This document shows positions 58,198 through 64,000 of a stretch of 64,000 nt of DNA, one piece after another. The stretch covers positions 1,027,001 through 1,091,000 of the forward strand of contig NZ_CP073587.1 in assembly GCF_018223345.1 (NCBI RefSeq), written 5' to 3'. The notes below the pieces were generated by a model, which was not told where the DNA came from, did no database searches, and was given only the letters and a program-made list of their open reading frames with translations. This DNA is from Shewanella yunxiaonensis. GTDB taxonomy: Bacteria > Pseudomonadota > Gammaproteobacteria > Enterobacterales > Shewanellaceae. Every line of letters starts with the position of its first letter. Within the stretch, counting starts at the first letter, position 1. A program made the position numbers and the translations under genes.

Positions 58198-58399
58198 GTG
58201 TTCTCGCTTTAAATTACATAACCTTTGTGCGAATTCGCTAAAGAATCTAAATTGAAGGCACAGCTACCGCACGGGCTGATGACAGCGCATCGTCCTTGAT
58301 GTTAAATGTTTCGTACATTAATGTAACAACTTCAACCGAGTTTACCAACCACTTTTCTGTTAGGTTTCAGTACAGTTATTGACAGAACTCCAAGTAAGA

Positions 58400-60148
58400 T
58401 CAGTCAGTGCTTACTGCACGAGAAAGCGTCCATTCATGGGGGCGTGTAATCACTTCAACCCCAAGGCTTACAATTCCCTTCAGCCTTTTTAGTGCTTCAT
58501 CGCCATATCTGTTGAATTTGATTTCCCGAAAATTGCCGGAATGTTCCGGAATAGTTTCCTGCATCATTCCCGCGTTTGTTCCGAAATGGCTCGGGATTCC
58601 AGGAATTGTATTGCCGTATGATTCCTGAGTGTTTTCATGGAAAATTGCAGGAATGCCGGAATCTATTCCCGAATTTGCTGGAATGGTTTCAGGAGTCTGC
58701 TTGCAGATTTGAAGCTGTTCATATAGAGGACGTGCTGTTTGTTCTTTGCGCTTGCAGAAGACGCCACCCATGAGTTCGGTATAAAGTTGCCAATCACTTT
58801 GGTCTGCTGCTTTACGGAGTTGTTCAATCAACTCCGGACCATTTTCCGGAATAGCTTTGAGTCGGCGAAGTTCACGCCAAGGAGTAACACTTGCGCCGCC
58901 GATTTGTTGAAACTGGCGAATACCCCAACAAGAAGCCCAGGCTCGAATACGAACTGCAGAGGTTTTAGCATCTTTCCCGTAACTGTCGGCATCTATACCT
59001 TCACCATCAATATTCTTTGAAACATACTTGGCAACGTACCCGGTAGCAGAGCCCTTTTTTGGATCTATGTATTCCACTTTTAAACGGTGTTTTTCTGCAC
59101 CTTGTTCATCGCCGTCTTCCTCAAAGCAGTAATGTTTAAAGATATTCACTAGGGCTTGTTCTTGTTTAGGCTTTAGGAATAACAATAAATGCCAATGTGG
59201 TGTACCGTCATGGTGTGGTTCTGCAATGCGGAAACCAAATGCAGCAATTCCTTGTCGTTTCATTTCGGCACGGATTCTGGCAAATGTTAGGTTTAGATAT
59301 TGCTGGCCATCTAGCGGAGTGGCGTTGTTCCATGTGGGGTTGGCATCTCCTGTTTTAGAAAATGCACGATGATATTTCGACGGACAGGTCATGGTAAGGA
59401 ATAGTGCTGAGAATTGACTTTTATTAGCGTAGTCTTCAAATCCACGCATTCTTACCATTAACTCGGCGCGGCGGATTTTGGGATTTGATACATTAAGGCT
59501 AGAAAGTTCCGCAAGACTCATACTGAAACCGTCTTCATTGATAGCGATAGTCTCTTGCAGGAAATTTTTTGTGTGCCAGCGTTGGTTCTCGTATAACTTT
59601 TTAGAGGTTTCACTGATATAGATACCTCGTTGCTTGTTTACCAAATTTAGGTGGCGTGCAATGCTTTCAATCTGTCGGCTATGTTGCGTCCCGAGTTTCT
59701 GTTGCCACCATCTTTCATCCATCGCTCGGTTAATTACGCCGCGCACCTTCAGGGCTTGAACATCAGTTAAAGTGCCCATTTTCAGCGCTTCGCGTACGTC
59801 TTTGTTGAGTGGTTTAGGTTCGATGCTGTGAGCCGCCAAGAAGCGCGTAATTGCATAGTAAGCGAAAACAAGCTGCTTATTGGATTCGATAAACAGGGTT
59901 AAGCATTCACGGGAGCGGCGTTTGGCAATTAGGCGGCGATCACGGTCTTCCACGTTAACGGTGTAAAAGCGCTTATCTTTGCCAAGAATTGTCGCTATCG
60001 CTTCGCGAGTTTCGAGAATGCTCAGATTTGATGACTGTCGGGTTGGCAGTTTTACATACTCTTCCATAATGCGTTTTTTGAACGCACTGGGTAGTCCGTT
60101 AAGTTGGTTATTAACCCACTTATGATCATGTGGATGGACTTCAGGCAT
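58400..60148 (-). CDS. Rolling-circle replication endonuclease, P2 GpA-like (HUH)
   Basis: 582 residues of the phage replication gene A family. The metal-binding HUH motif is EPHHDGTPHWHLLLFL (His318 and His320) and the catalytic tyrosine pair is YVAKYVSKN (Tyr371 and Tyr375). It nicks the origin and starts rolling-circle replication, here presumably of the excised island. The C-terminal 120 residues are low-complexity and encoded by GGAAT/ATTCC-rich DNA. Its start overlaps the upstream orf119 by 8 bases. No capsid genes are visible, so a satellite-like integrative element is more likely than a phage. Confidence 0.9.
   Translation of the reverse strand: MPEVHPHDHKWVNNQLNGLPSAFKKRIMEEYVKLPTRQSSNLSILETREAIATILGKDKRFYTVNVEDRDRRLIAKRRSRECLTLFIESNKQLVFAYYAITRFLAAHSIEPKPLNKDVREALKMGTLTDVQALKVRGVINRAMDERWWQQKLGTQHSRQIESIARHLNLVNKQRGIYISETSKKLYENQRWHTKNFLQETIAINEDGFSMSLAELSSLNVSNPKIRRAELMVRMRGFEDYANKSQFSALFLTMTCPSKYHRAFSKTGDANPTWNNATPLDGQQYLNLTFARIRAEMKRQGIAAFGFRIAEPHHDGTPHWHLLLFLKPKQEQALVNIFKHYCFEEDGDEQGAEKHRLKVEYIDPKKGSATGYVAKYVSKNIDGEGIDADSYGKDAKTSAVRIRAWASCWGIRQFQQIGGASVTPWRELRRLKAIPENGPELIEQLRKAADQSDWQLYTELMGGVFCKRKEQTARPLYEQLQICKQTPETIPANSGIDSGIPAIFHENTQESYGNTIPGIPSHFGTNAGMMQETIPEHSGNFREIKFNRYGDEALKRLKGIVSLGVEVITRPHEWTLSRAVSTD
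58510..58700. repeat. GGAAT/ATTCC repeat cluster inside rep 3' end
   Basis: About ten GGAAT or ATTCC units in 190 bases, including the perfect inverted repeat CCGGAATGTTCCGG (58536-58549) and TTTTC/GAAAA around 58633-58645. They encode the repeated TIPxxSG and GIPxxF stretches of Rep. Confidence 0.65.
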
Positions 60149-60500
60149 GAGCTTGTCCCTCCAACTGTTCAGCGAGCTGTCGCCCTTTGCTGTTTAGCGT
60201 GAGTGATGTCCAGCGTAACCCCGTTACGAATAGATCTCGTTCTTGGGTGAGTCCTTCCCGTTTAAGGCGATAGATAGTGCGCTTTGAAAAGTGACCGGCA
60301 AAGCCTGCTAATTCAGCCACAGTACCGAGGTCAGGGCAGACTTCGGTACAAAGCTCGACCGAATTACCATTAGCTAACCAAAACAGCAGGTCGATTTGTT
60401 CGGTGCTTAGTTTGGTATCAATTCGGTCTGTTCGGTTTTCCGTTTGGTTAACGGTTCGGTTAGTGATTCGGTTACTCATTCGGTTCGCCCTCCGTATCAA
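60141..60500 (-). CDS. Hypothetical winged-helix-like protein upstream of rep
   Basis: 119 residues at most; the second start MSNRITNRTVNQTENRTDRI (60479) may be used. After an Asn-Arg-Thr repeat encoded by tandem ACCGAA units, the C-terminal 80 residues look like a helix-turn-helix: LSTEQIDLLFWLANG, GTVAELAGFAGHFSKRTIYRLKREGLTQE and RWTSLTLNSKGRQLAEQL. It may regulate the replication operon. Overlaps rep by 8 bases and orf100 by 29. Confidence 0.7.
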   Translation of the reverse strand: MIRRANRMSNRITNRTVNQTENRTDRIDTKLSTEQIDLLFWLANGNSVELCTEVCPDLGTVAELAGFAGHFSKRTIYRLKREGLTQERDLFVTGLRWTSLTLNSKGRQLAEQLEGQAHA

Positions 60501-60608
60501 GTACCGAATTCGGTTTAGTACTCGGTGTTAATTCGGTAGCGGTTGAACCTGTTACGTAATGGCGCGGATCTCGTAACGGTGGCTTGGACTCGTTAACGAG
60601 TACCGAAT
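60399..60608. repeat. TTCGGT iteron-like cluster
   Basis: TTCGGT occurs at least eight times in the same orientation (from 60399 to 60537) and inverted (ACCGAA) at 60503 and near 60602, along with GTTAAC-centred palindromes. The cluster overlaps two coding regions. Confidence 0.7.
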
Positions 60609-60774
60609 CCGTTAACGGGTACACATCGTTTGATTGGATTTGTTCCGTTACGGGGTCTCGCATTGATAATGGAATGTCTTCAGGCCGAAACTTTATAACG
60701 TCACGAATCCTGATTAGCTGAAACAACATGAGTAAATGTGTCAGCATCGTTAAGAGGTTAGAGAGTGTGTTCAT
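60472..60774 (-). CDS. Hypothetical protein of the replication operon
   Basis: Not recognised. 100 residues from MNTLSNLLTMLTHLLMLFQLIRI, which has GGGAGGG just upstream. A hydrophobic N-terminal helix is followed by a polar, proline-rich tail (RPEDIPLSMRDPVTEQIQSND). It overlaps alpA upstream and orf119 downstream, so it is part of a tightly packed four-gene unit. It could be a small membrane-associated replication accessory. Confidence 0.6.
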   Translation of the reverse strand: MNTLSNLLTMLTHLLMLFQLIRIRDVIKFRPEDIPLSMRDPVTEQIQSNDVYPLTDSVLVNESKPPLRDPRHYVTGSTATELTPSTKPNSVLDTEGEPNE

Positions 60775-60946
60775 AAACCCTCCCATCAATGAATGCGTCA
60801 ATGTCGGCTTGGCGATACATTACGCGACGACCGACTTTGACAAAGCGGAGAGGGTAGCGACCAGTACAGCGCCACACTGACAGAGTGCCTTCAGTCACAC
60901 CGAGCATCTCGGCGACCTGTTGAGGGGTTAAAAGTGAATTGATCAT
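60758..60946 (-). CDS. AlpA-type excisionase/regulator
   Basis: 62 residues: MINSLLTPQQVAEMLGVTEGTLSVWRCTGRYPLRFVKVGRRVMYRQADIDAFI, a MerR-like/HTH_17 fold matching AlpA and Xis-type proteins of P4-like elements, which control integrase expression and excision. AGGAG precedes the ATG. First gene of the alpA-orf100-orf119-rep operon, downstream of the iteron cluster. Confidence 0.88.
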   Translation of the reverse strand: MINSLLTPQQVAEMLGVTEGTLSVWRCTGRYPLRFVKVGRRVMYRQADIDAFIDGRVYEHTL

Positions 60947-61016
60947 TGTTGCTCCTGATTAAAGTAATGAGGTCAGGAGCGAGATTAGGTAAGTGGAGTT
61001 AAAGAGTATTCACATG

Positions 61017-61076
61017 ACAGGGTGTGAAAGTACTACAACACCCTGTAAAAGTACTACCACACCCTGTGGTAGTACT
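61017..61076. repeat. Iteron/operator cluster upstream of alpA
   Basis: Two direct 20-base units, AAAGTACTACMACACCCTGT, at 61027-61046 and 61048-61067 (21-base period), flanked by an inverted ACAGGGTGTG (61017-61026) and an inverted GGTAGTACT (61068-61076). Likely operator or origin iterons for the alpA-rep operon. Confidence 0.8.
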
Positions 61077-61108
61077 AAACAATTACTGTAGCTGTATTAG
61101 TCCAGACT

Positions 61109-62275
61109 AGATCTGACACATCATCTTGAAAAGATGAGAGTTACCCGTTTTGATAAAGGTGTCGAATCTTAAATCAAAACATAAGGCAACTCTCATGCTT
61201 CATACTAACAATCCGATTATCAAACACAAAGCGGGTTTACTCAATCTCGCAGCAGAACTGGGAAACGTTTCTAAGGCCTGTAAGGTGATGGGCGTATCTC
61301 GAGACACCTTCTATCGCTACCAGGAATTGGTTGAAAGTGGTGGTGTTGAATCGCTTATCAATCAGTCCAGAAGAGCGCCTAACCTCAAGAACCGTGTCGA
61401 TGATGCAACCGAACAAGCCGTCATCGCACATGCGATAGCATTTCCTGCCCACGGCCAATCACGCACCAGTAATGAACTGCGCAAAACAGGCGTATTTGTG
61501 TCGGCGAGTGGTGTTCGTTCTATCTGGCTGCGGCACGATTTAGAGAACTTCAAAAAGCGCTTAAAGGCTTTGGAAGCCAAGGTCGAGCAAGAAGGTATTA
61601 TCTTGTCAGATGCGCAGGTCGCAGCGCTGGAACGCAAGCAACAGGATGATGAAGCTTGTGGTGAAATTGAAACCTTCCATCCAGGCTATTTGGGCTCGCA
61701 AGATACGTTCTATGTCGGCAATCTTAAAGGTGTTGGTCGCATCTATCAGCAGACCTTCGTTGATACCTATAGCAAGGTAGCATTTGCCAAGCTGTACACA
61801 ACGAAAACGCCTATCACTTCGGCTGATTTGCTCAATGACCGAGTGCTGCCGTTCTTTGAGGCTCAAGCATTACCCATGCTGCGTATTTTGACTGACCGAG
61901 GAACAGAATACTGTGGCAAAGTAGAGCAACACGACTATCAGTTGTACCTAGCGATTAACGACATAGAGCACACCAAAACTAAGGCGCGTCATCCGCAAAC
62001 CAATGGTATCTGTGAACGCTTCCATAAAACGATTTTGAATGAGTTTTATCAGGTAACGTTTCGTAAAAAGCTTTACGGAAATATGGAGGAACTGCAAAAA
62101 GATCTGGACGAATGGCTGGCGTATTACAACAATGAACGGACTCATCAGGGAAAAATGTGTTGTGGCCGAACACCAATGGCGACACTCGTTGATGGGAAAG
62201 CGATTTGGGCTGAAAAGAATTTAGCTCAAATCTAATCTGACGGAGGCACCAGAAAAATGGGTAACTGTCAGATCA
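61109..62275 (+). mobile_element. IS481-type insertion sequence
   Basis: The ends share GATCTGACA (61110-61118; inverted at 62266-62274) and an inner GTTACCC, and enclose an intact DDE transposase gene; about 1.17 kb. The left end has 21 additional bases with a CATCTT/AAGATG hairpin between the two shared blocks. No target duplication was identified. Confidence 0.75.
61195..62235 (+). CDS. IS481/IS3-like DDE transposase
   Basis: 346 residues from MLHTNNPIIKHKAGLLNLAAELG, an ATG preceded by AAGGCAAC; an upstream extension of 15 codons lies in the terminal region and is less likely. HTH: GNVSKACKVMGVSRDTFYRYQEL. Retroviral-type integrase core: FYVGNLKGVGRIYQQTFVDTYSKVAFAKLY (Asp), ILTDRGTEYCG (Asp) and HPQTNGICERFHKTILNEFY (Glu), followed by LDEWLAYYNNERTHQG. 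Intact and potentially active. Confidence 0.9.
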   Translation: MLHTNNPIIKHKAGLLNLAAELGNVSKACKVMGVSRDTFYRYQELVESGGVESLINQSRRAPNLKNRVDDATEQAVIAHAIAFPAHGQSRTSNELRKTGVFVSASGVRSIWLRHDLENFKKRLKALEAKVEQEGIILSDAQVAALERKQQDDEACGEIETFHPGYLGSQDTFYVGNLKGVGRIYQQTFVDTYSKVAFAKLYTTKTPITSADLLNDRVLPFFEAQALPMLRILTDRGTEYCGKVEQHDYQLYLAINDIEHTKTKARHPQTNGICERFHKTILNEFYQVTFRKKLYGNMEELQKDLDEWLAYYNNERTHQGKMCCGRTPMATLVDGKAIWAEKNLAQI

Positions 62276-63410
62276 GGTCTGAGCTAGTACACTGTAGCCA
62301 ACGATAATTATGCCCCTTATTTAGCAGGGATTGCTTGAGTCGATGCTTGATTTCATCTGATGCTCTTTGGTAGATAGTTTTCAGATCATTGTCATAAGCT
62401 TTCTCACTGAAACCTCTATCTTTAGCCTTCTGATACCAATCATATCCTAAGTCAAACTTTCCAGTTTCCATGTGAATTGCACCTAATAAGGTACATGGTC
62501 TGAAATCTAATGATGATGTTTGATGTGCTTCATTTCCCAATCGAATCCCTTTTTCATATTCCTTGAGGTCTCGGCAAACACCACCATAGGTGGTGAGCAG
62601 CGCAGAATGAAGTTTTTTGTTTTTTAATGTAGTTTTAAAAGGGTAATGCTGATCCAATTCCTTTTTAATTTTACTTAAATTTTCCGCTTTCCTATACGAG
62701 GCGCTAGCATTCACAAGGTCCCACGGTTTATGTTCCTGCCTCCATCGTTTAAATTGTTGTTGTCCTTGTTGAAGGTAGTAATGTTTTTCGATCAGATCGT
62801 TACAGAAGCCATATTCTTTTAACCAATTAAAATCTTGTTGAGTGATTGCACGGTGTTTCAGCGTACGTAAAATTTTTTCAGCTTTGGAGCCCTTTCGAAT
62901 ACCGAATGAGTCAAACTCATCGAAGTCTACGTATAGTTCTTTATGTGCTTCTCGAATATCTTTTAACTCTTTTTGTTGTGCTTCTTGAATTGCTTTTAAC
63001 TGTTCATACTTGGCTTTTTTTTCTTGCTCAATGGCTTCTTGCTTACGAGCTTCAATCTGGTCAAATTTCTCTTGGTAGCGAGATAAAATGGACTGTGCTT
63101 CTGATAGATTAGTAGCTTCAGCTACTTCAGTCCCTCTTTCGGCGAGAAGTCTTTTTATCCACGTTTTCAATGAAATGCTTTCATCTAGAAGAGTTTTTGC
63201 CCTTTCTTCGCAGCGATTACTCATTACTGAGTTGTATAAATAAGTGGTTTTAATTCCAAGAGCGATAGACAGCTGTTTTAAATCAGATTCACTTACATTT
63301 ATCTCCTGAGTCCTTAGATAGTTTACGAACAGATTTAGATAAGCGTTATAAATCGGATATCGTGAACGAGGAAAAATAAATCTTAAGCTTGAGGTCTCAA
63401 CTAGTTCCAT
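62268..63410 (-). CDS. Unknown protein with HTH-like N-terminus, coiled coil and TPR-like C-terminus
   Basis: 380 residues, not recognised. About 35-65 could be a helix-turn-helix (NVSESDLKQLSIALGIKTTYLYNSVM), 110-160 a KEQA-rich coiled coil, and 260-340 TPR-like helices (DLKEYEKGIRLGNEAHQ; METGKFDLGYDWYQKAKDRGF). The last two codons and stop lie within the IS481 end, so the native C-terminus may have been lost by the insertion. Three bases separate it from the upstream gene. Confidence 0.7.
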   Translation of the reverse strand: MELVETSSLRFIFPRSRYPIYNAYLNLFVNYLRTQEINVSESDLKQLSIALGIKTTYLYNSVMSNRCEERAKTLLDESISLKTWIKRLLAERGTEVAEATNLSEAQSILSRYQEKFDQIEARKQEAIEQEKKAKYEQLKAIQEAQQKELKDIREAHKELYVDFDEFDSFGIRKGSKAEKILRTLKHRAITQQDFNWLKEYGFCNDLIEKHYYLQQGQQQFKRWRQEHKPWDLVNASASYRKAENLSKIKKELDQHYPFKTTLKNKKLHSALLTTYGGVCRDLKEYEKGIRLGNEAHQTSSLDFRPCTLLGAIHMETGKFDLGYDWYQKAKDRGFSEKAYDNDLKTIYQRASDEIKHRLKQSLLNKGHNYRWLQCTSSDLI

Positions 63411-63413
63411 CTC

Positions 63414-63938
63414 TTAACTACTTCCTTCAAATTTGCTTTTAATATGTTTCGAAAGCCACAAGTGAATAGTTCTCGGGGCTTGATAATCACTACTAAATTC
63501 AAATCCTATTGATTTTCCATATTTTTTTACTCTGCCAACTATTGCATGAGCAGCATGATGCGCATTGTTAAAATCACCTTGGTCGAACAACTGTATAGCA
63601 TAGGCTTTTACTTGGTCGCTAATTGCAAATTTTTTTGCCCGCCCTGATTTCCCTGCTTTTGATGATGTTTTAATCCTTCCAATTTCATTGATGATACTTT
63701 CCAATAGCCACTGAAATCCGTCGTTCATATCAACAAGTTGATACTCAATAAATTCATTAAACAACTTTGCTGCGGGTCTGGTTAGGCCTGCCATTTGACA
63801 AGCAAGGGCGGATTGCAGCGTAGCCTGAGATTCTTTGGTGAATTTCGGCATCATATTAATTGACTTGCCATGAGCAGCAAAAGGTGAAAAGCCACTTGCT
63901 AACGAGCCAGCGTTAGAGAAATGCCGAATAAGCGTCAT
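63414..63938 (-). CDS. Hypothetical protein, first gene of the pair with 62268-63410
   Basis: Not recognised. 174 residues from the ATG at 63938; the frame is open to the window edge, so an earlier start is possible, as is MMPKFTKESQATLQ at 63854. The C-terminal half holds a helical repeat-like segment (DQVKAYAIQLFDQGDFNNAHHAAHAIVGRVKKYGKSIGF) and a basic end (HLWLSKHIKSKFEGSS) that could bind nucleic acid. Operon partner of the TPR-like protein. Confidence 0.55.
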   Translation of the reverse strand: MTLIRHFSNAGSLASGFSPFAAHGKSINMMPKFTKESQATLQSALACQMAGLTRPAAKLFNEFIEYQLVDMNDGFQWLLESIINEIGRIKTSSKAGKSGRAKKFAISDQVKAYAIQLFDQGDFNNAHHAAHAIVGRVKKYGKSIGFEFSSDYQAPRTIHLWLSKHIKSKFEGSS

Positions 63939-64000
63939 GTCTTCGACTAGTGGTAGATCTCTCAATGGGGCGAAAAAGCCAATATAGGTTTGAATATTTT

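Noticed and set aside
58216-58378. A further attC site between rep and the NERD cassette
   Set aside because: A GTTATGT box and several TAAC boxes exist, but no pair with convincing arm complementarity was found.
61017-61076. CRISPR array
   Set aside because: Only two direct units with almost no spacer between them, flanked by inverted halves; this is an operator/iteron pattern.

Overview
The window is a gammaproteobacterial chromosome segment, most likely Shewanella or a close relative. The grounds are a short DUF3545-type protein typical of that group, the rpsT / murJ-ribF-ileS-lspA-fkpB-ispH block, a HlyU-type regulator, a complete liuRABCDE leucine-degradation operon with a CoA-transferase pair, and tesB next to a YbaY lipoprotein. 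Gene-level identifications come from reading protein motifs; no database search was possible.

Bases 1-49,250 are ordinary core chromosome. In order they hold: the end of an NhaC-type antiporter; a lipoprotein M3 peptidase; thymidine kinase; an FUSC membrane protein; an M28 peptidase; HlyU; rpsT; the murJ to ispH block (lipid II flippase, FAD synthesis, Ile-tRNA synthetase, lipoprotein signal peptidase, FKBP, isoprenoid synthesis); tal-pgi; an OmpA-type porin; an AgcS symporter; yaaA; a ClpP-like lipoprotein; a DUF554 protein; two beta-helix lipoproteins around a GNAT enzyme; the liu operon (leucine/isovalerate to acetyl-CoA and acetoacetate, with a LiuR-like box); prpE; gnd; menA; an SDR; tesB-ybaY; a chemoreceptor; a chalcone-isomerase-like protein and a DUF2947-like protein. 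Rho-independent terminators separate most units.

Bases 49,380-64,000 are accessory DNA. First comes an IS-rich patch: a frameshifted IS256 copy, a secreted LEA-like 11-mer-repeat protein, and an intact IS630 copy. Then comes an integrative element with a P4-type tyrosine integrase (52786-54093) at one end. At the other end is a minus-strand replication module, alpA-orf100-orf119-rep, where rep is a P2 GpA-like HUH endonuclease, with iteron-like repeats upstream. An IS481-type element and a two-gene operon of unknown function follow.

Between integrase and rep lies what I consider the most interesting part. It is a run of minus-strand genes separated by sequences with the R''-L''-hairpin-L'-R' layout of integron attC sites. 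Three sites are convincing and two are degenerate, and there is no integron integrase, so the run resembles a CALIN (cluster of attC sites lacking an integron integrase). Its cassettes encode (i) a ComF-type phosphoribosyltransferase translationally coupled (TAATG) to a SLOG-like nucleotide-binding protein, (ii) a membrane/coiled-coil protein of unknown function, (iii) a NERD-domain plus topoisomerase-type zinc-finger protein and (iv) a small secreted protein. The PRTase-SLOG pair is the best candidate for an undescribed nucleotide-based, possibly anti-phage, system.
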